This document shows, piece by piece, positions 52,664 to 63,369 of a stretch of DNA of 64,000 bases (its first letter is position 1; every line of letters starts with the position of its first letter). The notes beneath the pieces were generated by a model that worked only from the letters and a program-made list of their open reading frames with translations, did not search any database and was not told the origin of the DNA. A program made the position numbers and the translations under genes. The stretch lies in assembly GCA_025594325.1 (NCBI GenBank), contig JANHCV010000001.1, positions 4,216,001-4,280,000 of the forward strand, written 5' to 3'. The DNA is from Blastocladiella emersonii ATCC 22665 (taxonomy: Eukaryota > Blastocladiomycota > Blastocladiomycetes > Blastocladiales > Blastocladiaceae).

Positions 52664-55600
52664 TCAAAACAGGCCGTGGACGAGGCCGTCGGCGGACCCG
52701 AGGATCCACATGGGCACGCTGCCGCCGTCCAGGAAACTCGCCGTGGCCGTGACGCGCGCGGCCTCGCGCCAGCGCATCGCGGGGCCGGCGTGGCTGGTAC
52801 CGAGCTGCACCTTGGCCGCGGTGCCCGCCGAGTCCATAACCAGGAGCAGGCTGTCCGAGACCGCGTGCAGGTGGCTGATATCGGCGAGCCCGGGGACTTG
52901 AGTACGGGAGTGTGAGTGTGAGTGAGCGCAGAGCGTGGCCGTGGCAGGGACGACGTACCCCGAATCGCCTTGTGAAGGACAAACGTGCCCACGTTCCACA
53001 CGTACAGCGCGTTGTCGCCGTGCGCCACGCTGACGAGCAGGTCGTCCATGTACAGGAGCTAAACGAACGCGCTGTTAGCTAAATCGCCACCATGGCCGTG
53101 AGCGACAAGCGCACCTTGGTCACTGCCGAGTCATGCGCGCGCCAGCACGCGAGCAGCGAGCCCATGTGCACGTCGAGGAGCGAGATGGACCCCATACTCG
53201 ATCCCGCGGCCGCGACGCCCGTCTTGGCGGACACGGCGATCGCCGAGAGGTTGCCCTGGAAGCTGGCGCCCGTCGCGTAGTGGATCGGCGCGCTGCGCGT
53301 GCGCAGGTCGTTCATGCTACACCAACGGCTCCCGTCAGCACACGCAGGAATCGACGATCACCCGCGCCATCGTACAAGAGCGTCCCGTTACTCGCCGCGC
53401 CAACGAGCAGACGCAGGTCGGCCCACGGCTGCACGAGGCTGAGCGTCGACTTGGCCTTGACCTGGGCCACGGGCTGGCACGTCTCGGCGTCCCACGCGTG
53501 GATCGAGCCGTCGCACGAGACGACGAGGTGGCCGAGCCCGCACACCTCGGTGACGGGGTCCTGGTGCAGCGAGTACACAGACGTGGCCTGGAGCGAGGAT
53601 AGCGGGTCGACGCCGCGCGTCGTCGCGTCGAGTTGCCTAGCGAGTCCTAAGGGTTAGACGTGAATTCGAGGAGCGTGTGAGTGAAGGCGCACCATAGCCT
53701 GACCGTCTTGTCCTTGCCGCCCGTCGCGAGCTGGCGAAAGTGAGGGAGGTAGCCGACCGCCGAGAGGCCCGTGTGCCCCGCTACAGCGGCCGCGTCGCGT
53801 CAGTACCAGGGCCTCATCGACACGCACCACTCGAGACGCACATGGGAACGACCACGCGAGCTTGCCCTGGAACTCGTTGCTCTGCGACCAGATGTGGCTC
53901 GCAAACTCGTCGCTGGCCGGCCGCGCGAGGGACTTGCTGCTCCCGCTGATGGAGCTCGCGCGCGATCCGAGGGCCACGTCGACCACGCTCGATGACCGGC
54001 TACAAAAAGCGCTTTCCGTGAGCCTCAACGGCTCCGATTGAACCGGAATCGCGTACCTGGACCGCACGTCCTCCATGGAAAACGGCAGCGACGCCGAGAT
54101 CCGTGCGGGCGGCGCGACGAACCGCGGTGCCGCGGGCGACGACTCGCCCTCCTTTTGCGCCTGCAGCGTCATGAGCTGGGTCTCGAACGCGTCGGCCCAC
54201 GGGTACAGGTCGCGCACGCGGTCGTGGCCGAGCGACGCGCGCCCGAGCGAGTACGCCGCGGTCATGATGGCGTCCGTGGCCAGCGTCGAGGCCGGGTTCG
54301 ACACGGCGTCCTCACACACGGCGAACACGGACGGGAGGAGCTACACGCGGGGGAGGGATGGTCAGTACGACTGGAAGGATTGGACACGTCAGCGAAGACC
54401 ACGGACATGTTTCTGGACCGCGGACGGATCCGCATGGCGAAGCACCAGGTCGCCGATCTCGAGCGCGAGGGCCATGAGCGGGACTGACCGCCGCGCGCTC
54501 GCTTCGGCGACGAGGTTCCCCGCCGTCGCAGCGAGGTACCCGTCGACCCCCAAATTCGCGAGCCGCTCGAATACGGACGCGAACACGGGTGCGATCTTGC
54601 GGAGTGCGACCTCGCTCGCCGCGGCGCTGGTGAGCTCGCGGACGAGGTGCGGGAGGATGACCTGGCGCGTGTACGGCGCGCCGAGGGCGTTGCTGACGCC
54701 CAAGATCGTCGACACGACGGGCGACCCTTGGCGCATCATCATGGTGAGGACGGGGAGGAGCTTGGTGCGGGTGTAGACGGGCCCGAGGAGCACGCCGAGC
54801 TGGATGAGGAACGCGCCCTCGTAGATGTGCTGCTCGCGGTCGAGCAGCGCGCGCGAGACGGCCGGCCACAGGTGCGTGACGAAGGTGTCGGGCCCGAAAT
54901 ACCGCATGGCGAGCGGGAGCGAGACGCGCGCCGGGTGGCCGTGCGCGAGATGGACGCGCGGCACGAAGAAGGCGAGGAACAGTGACTGGCCCATCTTGAG
55001 CCACGCGCGCTCCATGAGGTCCGCCAGCGGCATCACGCGCTGCGCGTGGTGCAGGAGCACCTCCATGGCGTCCGGGCTCAGCGGCATCGCGGGCCACGCG
55101 ACCGACGTCGGCGCGGGCTGCCGCCGCGCCGCACGCACAAACGCGTACAGGTGCGGGAGAGACGGGTGCGTCGGCAGCGGCAGCTTGGTGATCCCGGTCC
55201 CGTCGCCCGCAAAGTAGGTGGTGTCGAACGAGGCAATGCGCTCGAGGTCGTCGAGGGAGCACGTCGCGGGCAGCACCGACTTGACGGCGGCGCCGAGGTC
55301 CGGGTCGTCGAGCGGTACGGGCAGGCGCGCCGGGTGCGGATGGCGGAACAGCTGGCGCACACCGTGGTGCGGGGTGACAAACGACGAGTCCGGGTGGGCG
55401 AGGGCGAGGGCCACGTTCTTGGCCTCGATGCCGGCGAACCCCGTGAGGCGGAACCCAAAGACGAGGTCGATCCACTGGTGCAGCTTGGCGGTGACAGCAG
55501 GCGACTCGAGGAGGGCGCGGTGCTTGGCGACGAGCTCTTCGGGCGACTTTGCCCACGGCGGCAGCTCGAGGTCGGGCATGTCCGGGTGGGCGGAGCGGAA

Positions 55601-57041
55601 GATGGACGGGTCCGAGAACCACTCGGGGATGCACTCGTCGGCGGTCCAGGCGTACATGGCCTCGGCGGTGGTGGGGACCTCGGAGGGCGTGAAGCGGACG
55701 CGGACGTGGCGGCGGAGGACGGCGCGGGGGAGGCGGCGGGCGCGATACGTGCCGAACGAGAGGTCGGTGAGGAACGAGGTGATGTGGTGCGGCGGCTCGC
55801 CCATGAACAGCATGTCGAGCTGCTCGTCGCCCTTCTTGAGGCGGTATTTTGTGCGGGTCAGGTCGCGCAGGCCGACGGGGTCGCCGGGCGAGTAGGTCGA
55901 AAAGTCGGTGATCCACGGCAGGACCGGGTGGAAGTGGACGTCGTAGAAGGTGCGGCCGGCCATGCGGTTGAGGTGGAGCAGGTACGTGTAGTTGTCGATC
56001 TCGCCCGTGACCCAGGCGCGGAACGGCGACTGGCCGTCAACGAGTGCGAGGGCCGGGTCGGCGCCAACGAGCGGGAGCTGGACCTGGACCCACCAGCCCT
56101 CGTCGAGGTAGACGTTGCGCAGGTCAAGGAATGGCCAGTCGCAGCCGAGGCGGCGGAAGTGCGACTCGAGCGACTGCAGCTGGAAGGCGATGAACTGCAG
56201 CTTGAACTGGTTGAGGGTGCGCGGCTGGAAGGCAAGCACGTTGCTGAGGCACGGCAGCGCGAGGTAGGCGGCAAACACGGTGGTCGGGGTCTCGAGAAGG
56301 GCGAGCGGCTGTCGGATGTGCTGGTGGGCAAAGATGCGCTCGAGCGCGCGGCGCTGCTGTCGGAGCGGCGTGCCGGTGTGCTGCGGCTCGGCCTCGGGAG
56401 CGACGACAAAGCACGGCGCATCAAAGACGTCCATGAGACGAGGGCGGTCGACGGGCTCGGCGTTGGGCGGGACCTCGTCGAGTTCGAGCCCCTCGAGCTC
56501 CTCGAGGTACTGCTTGAGCGAAAGACCGGCGCCGGGACGTGGCCCACGCTGCCACTCGTTTGCTGTTGTTGGTGCGGCATCGTCCTGAGCGGGGATGCTC
56601 AGGTTGACGCTACAGGCGCGCGTGGGGGCGATTCAGTCGCGGTTCACGGTGCAGAGGTGACGGGAGGAACATACACGGCGTTCTCCGCATCGTAGACGTA
56701 GAGGTCGACGGGGCCAAGAGTAAAGGAGAGCTGTGGGTGGTCCGGGTGCGGCGCGACGGGCCCGTGCTGCGATACTTCCGCATAGAACGCCACCACCTAC
56801 GGTACACGGCGGGCACACTCAACAACTGGTCGGAGGCAGGTCTTGCAGTGTGCAGTGGAACAAGCCATACTTCGGACAGGTCTTCGCGCAGGGCAGACCA
56901 GTCGGTGGCGGCCGAGGCGACGGGCGAGTCGCCGGACAGGGCGGCGGACGAGGGCGAGCGCAGGCTGGTGGCGGCGTGGCGGCGCGCGGCCTCGGTGACG
57001 CGGTGGCAGAATGCCGCAAGTGGCGAGTCGGGCAGATTCAT
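52664..57041 (-). CDS. WDR81-type BEACH and WD40 protein
   Basis: Ten exons: 56871-57041, 56648-56796, 54407-56609, 54057-54340, 53842-53999, 53693-53780, 53376-53636, 53115-53316, 52959-53058 and 52664-52896, giving 1282 aa. N-terminal blocks (LNQFKLQFIAFQLQSLESHF) fit the WDR81 pre-BEACH region. The BEACH domain follows: EIDNYTYLLHLNRMAGRTF, HPVLPWITDF, TKYRLKKGD, DECIPEWFSDPSIF and LHQWIDLVFGFRLTG. A helical stretch leads to WD repeats (GHTGLSAVGYLP...KDKTVRLW, HAWDAE, SLLDVH, LYVWNVGT). In animals WDR81 with WDR91 restrains PI3-kinase on endosomes and aids aggrephagy. Two points are unusual: the 57-nt intron at 54000-54056 is stop-free, and the last acceptor is AAG. Confidence 0.82.
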
Positions 57042-57211
57042 AGCGATTGCATGGTTGAGGGGATGAGAGAGCGGAAAGAGACGAGAGACGCGACGATCAC
57101 TGCGGCGTGACGTGACGCCGTGCATCAACAGCTCGGCCCTGCGCGTCGCTGGTCGTGGCGCAGCTCATCCTCTCTCCCCTCAGTCCCTTCCAAATACCCC
57201 CACACACTGCC

Positions 57212-57796
57212 ATGTACTCGATGCAACTGCGCGCACTCGCCGCGCGGACGACCTCGGCCGTCGCCGCGCGCACCGCCCTCCCCGCGGCAAGACCATGGAC
57301 CGCCGCGACGCTCAGCCCACTACGCTCGTTCGCCACGCGCATCGTGCGCCCCGAGACCCCGCCAGTATCGCCCGACGGTAAGCCCATGTCGCTCGAGATT
57401 GACGCCTCGGCCGTCAAGGTACGTGCGATCGCCGATCGCCTGGTGGACTGCCCTGCCCGATCGCTCACTGGTCGATGATTACCTTAGCAACTCAAGAAGC
57501 TGTACGCGAGCGAGAACAACGACCAGCAGGCGCTGCGCATCATCGTCGAAGCCGGCGGGTGCCACGGCTTCCAGTACAAGCTGGACCTGGTCGACGCGAC
57601 CGCGCTCGAGCCCGAGGACGTGCTGCTCGAGAACGACGGCGCCAAAGTCGTCATTGACGACACCTCGCTCGAGCTCGTGTCGGGCTCCAAGGTCATCTTC
57701 GCCAACGAGCTCATTGGCCAGGAGTTCCGCCTCACCGACAATCCGAACGCGGGCTCGAGCTGCGGGTGCGGCACCTCGTTCGAAGTCAAGTTTTGA
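57212..57796 (+). CDS. Mitochondrial A-type iron-sulphur assembly protein ISCA2
   Basis: Exons are 57212-57418 and 57488-57796, giving 171 aa. The first 45 residues form an Arg/Ala-rich mitochondrial leader. The A-type domain starts at SLEIDASAVK-QLKKLYA. EAGGCHGFQYKLDL has the first conserved Cys, and SSCGCGTSF the CxC pair near the C-terminus, so all three cluster ligands are present. Wording (GGCHGFQY, NPNAGSSCGCG) favours ISCA2 over ISCA1. It helps make [4Fe-4S] clusters for aconitase, lipoate synthase and respiratory complexes. Confidence 0.9.
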
Positions 57797-57893
57797 CACT
57801 GCTCGCTCCTCTCCCCGAATACATAGACCAGTGATTACTCAGCAAAACGGAATGGGTTTTATTCGCGATAGTGTGCTACTGCGCGAGACGTCT

Positions 57894-60617
57894 CTACCCG
57901 TGGGCATGAGCGTGGGTGTGCTCCGCGTCCGCGTCCTGCGCGAACCCGGGCGCCGCCGTGACGGGCATCGGTGCGGCCGCGTCCGCCGGCGTCGCGTCGG
58001 CGGCGAGCATGATCTGCCACATGATCGGGTCGAGGGCACCGCCGGACCTCCGCTCGCGGGACACGGTCGTCGAGACGGCGCCGTACGAGTGGCCGGGCAA
58101 GATGACGGCCGCCTCGGGGAGCCGCGCGCGGAGCCGGCGCAGCGTGTTGCGCATGACGGCGGGGTCGCCGCCGGGCAGGTCGCACCGCCCGACGGCGCCC
58201 GCAAACAGCGTGTCCGACGACAAGATACGGTTGCCGTTGACGAGGATGCACTGCGACCCGGGCGTGTGGCCGGGCGTGTGCCAGAACTCGAGCACGGTCC
58301 CGCGGCCGAGCCGCACCGTGTGCCCGTCGCCCGTGTCGACCATGGTGCGCATGCGGTCGAGCTTGGTGTCCGTCGCAAACGTCGCGTCCGCGTCCGCCAG
58401 GATCGCGCGCTCCGCCGGGTGCAGGTACACGGGCACGGGCTTCCCGCCCGCGAGCCCCTCACGCACCGCCGCCTTGACCATGGCGCGCAGCCCGGGCACG
58501 CGCACGCGGTACCGGTCGAACGGCGGCGGCGGCTGTCCGCCGACGTGGTCGACGTGCGCGTGCCCGATGGCGATCCCGGCGAGCGTCCACCCGCGCGCGC
58601 GCACCTGGTCGAGCACCGCCTCGGGGTCCCACGCCGGGTCGACCACGACGCACTGCTTGGACCCGACGTCCGCCACAATGTACATGCAGTTCTGCATCTG
58701 GCGCGCGTACGCGTGCAGCACCGTGCGCACCACGGCCCACCGCGGCACGGTCCCGGCGACGCAGAAGTCGCGCCCGCTGATCAGCTGCACGATGCGCAGC
58801 CCGCCCATGGCGTCGTGCACCGCCCACCGCGCCCGGTCGCGCCGCGTCAGCACGCCCGCCGACGCGCCGGCCGCTGGGTCGAGGACCGCGACGCGGTGCA
58901 GCGCCGCCTGCGCGGCAGCGAACCGCTCGAGCGCGAGCAGCGCGTCGGCACGCCGGAAGTGCGCTTTAGCCCACCCGGGATCGAGCTGGACCGCGCGGTC
59001 CGCGTCGGCGAGCGCGCGCCGCGCCAGCGCGTTCGGCTCGTCGGACCGCGGCGCGTTGCCCGCCATGCGCACCAGCGTCGCGCTGCGGTTCGCGTACACG
59101 TGCGCGGCCTCGCGCCGGACTTGCCGCGGGAGCACGGCCACGGGGGATTCGGGGAACCATGTCCGCAGGGGTACGGGCGCGAGCTCGCTAGGCAGTGCGT
59201 CGTCGGGCGTACCCGAACCGGGAGCCGACGCGACCGAGGTGCGCTGCGGGGACGTGGAGCGCGACGCGGCAGCGCTGGACGCCGTGTCGAGCGTCTCCCA
59301 CGCATCGCCGCTGTCGTCCTCGTCGTTCTCCCACCAGCCCGCGACGAGCCGGCTCATGCGGTTGGACTTGGTCTCGGCGACCGTGGTGAACCCGTGGCCG
59401 ACCGGGCGGCGCGGGACCGAGGGTCCGGCACCCGTCGGCGATGTTGGCGCCGAGCTCGACGACGGCGCCGATGCAGACGAGGATGACGACAGCGACCACC
59501 GCGGCTTACGGCGGAACAGGCCGCCGAGCCCGCCGCCGCCCGTCGCGTGCGGGGCGAACCCGGCAGCGGTCGGCGACAGCGGCGAGGCGACCTTGATGGA
59601 CTCGCGTCGCGCGCCGCCAGCGCCCTTGCGGCGGGATGTCGGGTGGTGGTCGGGGAACGCGTTGATCTCGAAGTGGCGGGCGGCCTGCGAGTAGGCGGTG
59701 AGGGCGGCCGGGTAGTCGGCGAGCTGGAAGGCGGCGTTGCCGCGGGCGCGCGCCTGCGCGAGCAGCGGGAGCTTGGCCTCCCACTCGGCCGTCATGGGCC
59801 GGTCGGGCAGCGCCGCGGCGAACGTCGACGCGTCCTCGTCGAGGAACGGCAGCGAGTGGACCGTCGAGGTCGGCGTCGGTACGCTCGCCGCGGTTATTGG
59901 CGAGGTCGGGACCGAGCGGGCGGGAAACGTGGCGGCGACGGGGCTCTGCACGGCCATGAAGTGCGCCGACGGCGGGATCGACGCGGGCGAGAGCGGCGTG
60001 GCGGGCGGCGGGGAGGCCGCGCTTGGCGGCGTTTTAGCACCGCTCGGCGTCGGTGGCGGCACGGCCGAGGTGTCGACGGCGAGGACGGGACGCGGCTCAG
60101 GTTCCGGCTGCTCTTCCGCCAAAGGAGTGTCGAGCTCGGTGTCGGCGGTCGGCGACAGCATGGGCTCGGTCGTGTCCGAGAAGGGCGAGCGCGGGTCGGT
60201 TGGCGACGCGAGCTCGACCTCCTCGTCCTCGTAGTCGCCCGCCGCAGACGGTTCGGCTGGGATGTCGCGGTCACTGGTTGCGGCCTCGTCGTGCGGCGAG
60301 GACGGCAGCTCAACAGCGGCCGAGGCGTGGTCCTCGACCTCAACGTCCGAGACGACGGACGCAGCAGTCTCGAGAACCTGCGCAGGCGACTCTGGACGCA
60401 CGCCGTCATCATGAGCAGCGGCGGGCGAGGGCACCGAGGCCATCGAGGAGGCCGAGTCGGCGCGAGGCGACTTGGGCACGATCGAGGACCGGCGCGACCC
60501 CGCGGTCTCGGCGATGAGCGGCGGTTCGGGCGTCGATTGCATGGTGCTGGTCTCGCTCATCGCAGCGGAGGGCGAGGCGGGTGGTGGGTGCTCCATGGGA
60601 GCCGGCGAAGAATCCAT
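57894..60617 (-). CDS. TPR and metallo-beta-lactamase fold fusion protein
   Basis: Intronless, 907 aa. Residues 1-280 are disordered and acidic. A TPR-type region follows, interrupted by a Ser-rich insert: ARARGNAAFQLADYPAALTAYSQAARHF near 280-310 and VYANRSATLVRMAG ... DADRAVQLDPGWAKAHFRRADALLALERF near 510-580. The last 300 residues are a glyoxalase II-like MBL domain with HAHVDH (metal site), HTPGHTPGSQ, SSDTLFAGAVGRCDLPGGD and LPGHSYG. All metal ligands seem present. The C-terminus is His-rich (HTHAHAHG). I know no standard protein with this order. The ATG at 60617 (CTCACCATGG) is used because the frame upstream starts only with GTG. Confidence 0.82.
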   Translation of the reverse strand: MDSSPAPMEHPPPASPSAAMSETSTMQSTPEPPLIAETAGSRRSSIVPKSPRADSASSMASVPSPAAAHDDGVRPESPAQVLETAASVVSDVEVEDHASAAVELPSSPHDEAATSDRDIPAEPSAAGDYEDEEVELASPTDPRSPFSDTTEPMLSPTADTELDTPLAEEQPEPEPRPVLAVDTSAVPPPTPSGAKTPPSAASPPPATPLSPASIPPSAHFMAVQSPVAATFPARSVPTSPITAASVPTPTSTVHSLPFLDEDASTFAAALPDRPMTAEWEAKLPLLAQARARGNAAFQLADYPAALTAYSQAARHFEINAFPDHHPTSRRKGAGGARRESIKVASPLSPTAAGFAPHATGGGGLGGLFRRKPRWSLSSSSSASAPSSSSAPTSPTGAGPSVPRRPVGHGFTTVAETKSNRMSRLVAGWWENDEDDSGDAWETLDTASSAAASRSTSPQRTSVASAPGSGTPDDALPSELAPVPLRTWFPESPVAVLPRQVRREAAHVYANRSATLVRMAGNAPRSDEPNALARRALADADRAVQLDPGWAKAHFRRADALLALERFAAAQAALHRVAVLDPAAGASAGVLTRRDRARWAVHDAMGGLRIVQLISGRDFCVAGTVPRWAVVRTVLHAYARQMQNCMYIVADVGSKQCVVVDPAWDPEAVLDQVRARGWTLAGIAIGHAHVDHVGGQPPPPFDRYRVRVPGLRAMVKAAVREGLAGGKPVPVYLHPAERAILADADATFATDTKLDRMRTMVDTGDGHTVRLGRGTVLEFWHTPGHTPGSQCILVNGNRILSSDTLFAGAVGRCDLPGGDPAVMRNTLRRLRARLPEAAVILPGHSYGAVSTTVSRERRSGGALDPIMWQIMLAADATPADAAAPMPVTAAPGFAQDADAEHTHAHAHG

Positions 60618-60944
60618 GGTGAGGCGACAGAGTTTGCAAGGGAGGTTGTGCTCGCCGATGGACGCCGATGGAGTGGCGGGTCGGAGGTTGAGCGCGGGCG
60701 TCGTCGTCTGCACCGAGTCGCTACGGTTGCCGTTGCGGTCCGGCTGCGTGGAATGATGAATAAAACTCAGCGTTGAAGGGGAGGAGGTGGCGGAGCGGCG
60801 GCGCCTCGGCCAGCGACCACGACGGCCGCGCCAACGTTTCTCCGAGTGGTCCGACCATCACGTGGGGCGCGGAAAATCTTGAAGGGCAATCAGGACCGCG
60901 AACCTCGCGCTCGCTCTTGCTCCGCGACCTGCCAGCCGGCGCCC
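60618..60944. promoter_or_regulatory. Divergent promoter, TPR-MBL fusion / enolase-phosphatase
   Basis: 327 bp. A CACGTG lies near 60859-60864. No ACGCGT box or TATA box is seen. An AATAAA at about 60756 is in the middle and unlikely to act as a 3' signal here. Confidence 0.4.
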
Positions 60945-62372
60945 ATGAATCACACGATGAAGACGGAGAGCGCGATTGCGACTGCCGGCAACAAGCCCGT
61001 CGCGGCGACGCCAGCCGTGTCACAGCCAGCCGCGACCCCCGCTGCGCCGAAGCCGGCCGCCCCCATGCCCGCTGCTGCTGCTGCTCCGAAGCAGGCCACG
61101 CCTACGCCGGCCGCACCGAAGCGCCCCGTGCTGCAGAAACCGGCGGATCGGAAGCCTGTCGCTCAGAAGCCTTCTGCGCAGCGTCCCGCTGCGCGCCCCG
61201 TGAAGCCTGCAAACGGGTCCACCGCTCCCGCCGCGGCCACGGCTGCGTCGGGCTTCAACGGCCAGGCCGCTGCCGCCACGGACGCCTCGACCGTCGACAT
61301 TGGCCGCCCGGTCGCGCGCATCCACCCCTACCGCGTCGTGCTCGCCGACATTGAGGGCACCACCACCGACATTGCCTTTGTCCACGACGTGCTGTTCCCG
61401 TACGCCCGCACCCACGTGGAGCCGTTCCTGCGCGCCCACGCGTCGGATCCCGCCGTGGCCGCCGTGATCCGCGACCTGCACGCGCAGTCGGTCGACGACG
61501 TGGCCGCCCTCGCCGCTGGCGGGCCCAAGGCCGCGGCGATCCCCGGTGCCGCCGACTTTGTGGGTATCGACGACCCGGCCAACCTCGACCAGGTCATTGC
61601 CAACGTCAAGTGGCAGATGGCGCACGACCGCAAGTCCACGCCGCTCAAGGCGCTGCAGGGCCACATCTGGCGCTCCGCGTACGAGTCGGGCAAGGTCAAG
61701 GGCCACCTCTACACGGACGTGCTGCCCGCGCTCTACCACTACCAGGCCGTCGGCGTGCCCGTCTTCATCTACTCGTCGGGCAGCATTGCCGCGCAGAAGC
61801 TGCTCTTTGGCCACTCGGACTTTGGCGACCTGCAGCCCATGCTCGCGGGCTACTTTGACACGACCATTGGCAACAAGCTGGCGCCCAAGTCGTACGGTGA
61901 CATCCTCCAGCAGATTCGTGTCGCGCTCAACGACCCGAAGCTTCAGCGGCAGGACATTCTTTTCCTCAGCGACAACAGCGTCGAGGTCTCGGCCGCGCGC
62001 ACCGCACGGCTGCAGGTTGCCCTTGCGCTGCGCCCGGGTAACCCGCCCATTGGGGCCTCCATCATGGCCAAGTACCCGTGCTTCCACTCCTTTTCGCAGC
62101 TCATCTCGCCCGAGCTGCACGCTTTCTGGACCAACAACAAGGCGCTGAAGCGTAAGCGCGAGGCTACGCTGGCTCCCGTCGCGACTGCTCCCGCTGCGCC
62201 CGCTTCCGCTCCCGATGTCGCTGCTCCTCCCGCCAAGAAGCAGAAGAAGCCGTCCAAACTCGACGATCCTGTCGTCCGCGCCGCGATTGCGCGCAAGGCC
62301 GTTCTGGACACGGTCGCCAAGCAGCTGGCCGCCAAGGACTCGAGCGCGGCTCCCGCGGCCTCCACCGAGTAG
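60945..62372 (+). CDS. Enolase-phosphatase E1 (methionine salvage)
   Basis: Intronless, 475 aa against about 230-260 in yeast and animals. Residues 1-125 are an Ala/Pro/Lys repeat-like extension (KPAAPMPAAAAAPKQA). The HAD domain starts at VLADIEGTTTDIAFVHD, whose DxEGTT is motif I. KALQGHIWRSAY, VFIYSSGSIAAQKLLF (motif II) and LFLSDNSVEVSAA (motif III/IV) follow. The C-terminal 75 residues include KRKR and KKQKKPSK, basic patches like nuclear signals. It converts 2,3-diketo-5-methylthiopentyl-1-phosphate to the acireductone. An ATG 12 bp downstream is an alternative start. Confidence 0.9.
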   Translation: MNHTMKTESAIATAGNKPVAATPAVSQPAATPAAPKPAAPMPAAAAAPKQATPTPAAPKRPVLQKPADRKPVAQKPSAQRPAARPVKPANGSTAPAAATAASGFNGQAAAATDASTVDIGRPVARIHPYRVVLADIEGTTTDIAFVHDVLFPYARTHVEPFLRAHASDPAVAAVIRDLHAQSVDDVAALAAGGPKAAAIPGAADFVGIDDPANLDQVIANVKWQMAHDRKSTPLKALQGHIWRSAYESGKVKGHLYTDVLPALYHYQAVGVPVFIYSSGSIAAQKLLFGHSDFGDLQPMLAGYFDTTIGNKLAPKSYGDILQQIRVALNDPKLQRQDILFLSDNSVEVSAARTARLQVALALRPGNPPIGASIMAKYPCFHSFSQLISPELHAFWTNNKALKRKREATLAPVATAPAAPASAPDVAAPPAKKQKKPSKLDDPVVRAAIARKAVLDTVAKQLAAKDSSAAPAASTE

Positions 62373-62400
62373 TTTTTTTTACCTAGATCACCTCGCTCGC

Positions 62401-63369
62401 TCATCTGCGCATCTTCATATATATCTGACCTCTAGTAGTTACATCTATTCCTCCATTCACGGGCGGCCCTTGCCGTACAACCACCAATTCTCGCCGCGGC
62501 GAATCTAGACGCGACGCGACCATGGTCAGCTTGCTGGCCATCATTACCCAGACGGCGCGAGGTCCACGCACCCATTTGGCCAAGGGGTTGTCGCCCGCCT
62601 CGGTGAGCACACGGAACGTGTGGATGGCGCGGAACCCGTTGCGGTTGGCAAACACCATGTCCGTCATGACGCGGTCGCCCACGAAGGCGACCTCGCTGGG
62701 CGACTTGATCACGCCCGAGAAGTGCCGCTTGATGGACGAGCCGCCTGCTGGCTTCTTCTCCTTGTGCCGGAGTACGGGGACGCCTACAGTCGGAGGGCTG
62801 CGGTCAGGGAGCCGAATGGTGGTCGAAGTGAGGGATCGGCGCGTACCGAGCGACTCCTCGAGTCGTTCCGCCTGCACCCACGGACGGACGTGTGAGCCTC
62901 CCAACATCCAACCCGCCAACCGTCGATCCGTACCTGCGCTCCGTTCTTGTCGTCGAGCGTGCCCGCCGAATTCGAGTAGATGGCGACGTTGGATCGCCCA
63001 AAGACGCGGATACACTCGGCGAACGCTAGTTCCCAGCGCGAATCTGTCAACGCTTCGCCCTCACGTCACCCGATCTCACCAGCGCGTACCCTTCTCGACG
63101 GAGGGATGCACCGCGTCCGAGTACGGCGCCGTGAGGCAGTTGTCCTTGTCAAAGACGATGCACCGCACGCCGCTCGCGTGCAGGTTCGGGAAGTCGAGGT
63201 GCGAGATGTCTACGCTTCCGCAGCGTGAGCGTCGGACACTCTCAGCGCGGGGAAGCCAGCGCGACGACGACGGAGTACCAGGGACCGAGAGGTGCGGCCG
63301 CGCGACGGCGGGCGACCGGATGACCCACGCCAGCGCGCGGATCCCGGCAAAGTTGACTGACTGCACCAT
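62401..63369 (-). CDS. GEP4: Mitochondrial phosphatidylglycerophosphatase, GEP4 type
   Basis: Five exons: 63279-63369, 63090-63209, 62934-63043, 62847-62871 and 62401-62783, giving 242 aa. VQSVNFAGIRALAWVIRSP...HLSVP is the family N-terminus. VFDKDNCLTAP is HAD motif I. VAIYSNSAGT is motif II, LGVPVLRHKEKKP supplies the motif III Lys, and AFVGDRVMTDMVFAN is motif IV. It removes phosphate from PGP to give phosphatidylglycerol for cardiolipin in the mitochondrial inner membrane. Exon 4 is a 25-nt microexon (AERLEESL) required to reach GVPVLRH in frame. The first intron is 69 nt and stop-free. No gene is seen between this ATG and the next gene (63370-63632). Confidence 0.88.

Noticed and set aside
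53637-53652. First TAG acceptor after the WD-repeat exon (before GACTCGCTAG)
   Set aside because: Using it gives an immediate stop; the next TAG, at 53637-53639, restores VRLW-QLDATTRG.
60618-60713. Longer start for the TPR-MBL fusion at 60713
   Set aside because: The codon there is GTG. The first ATG (60617) has a good context.
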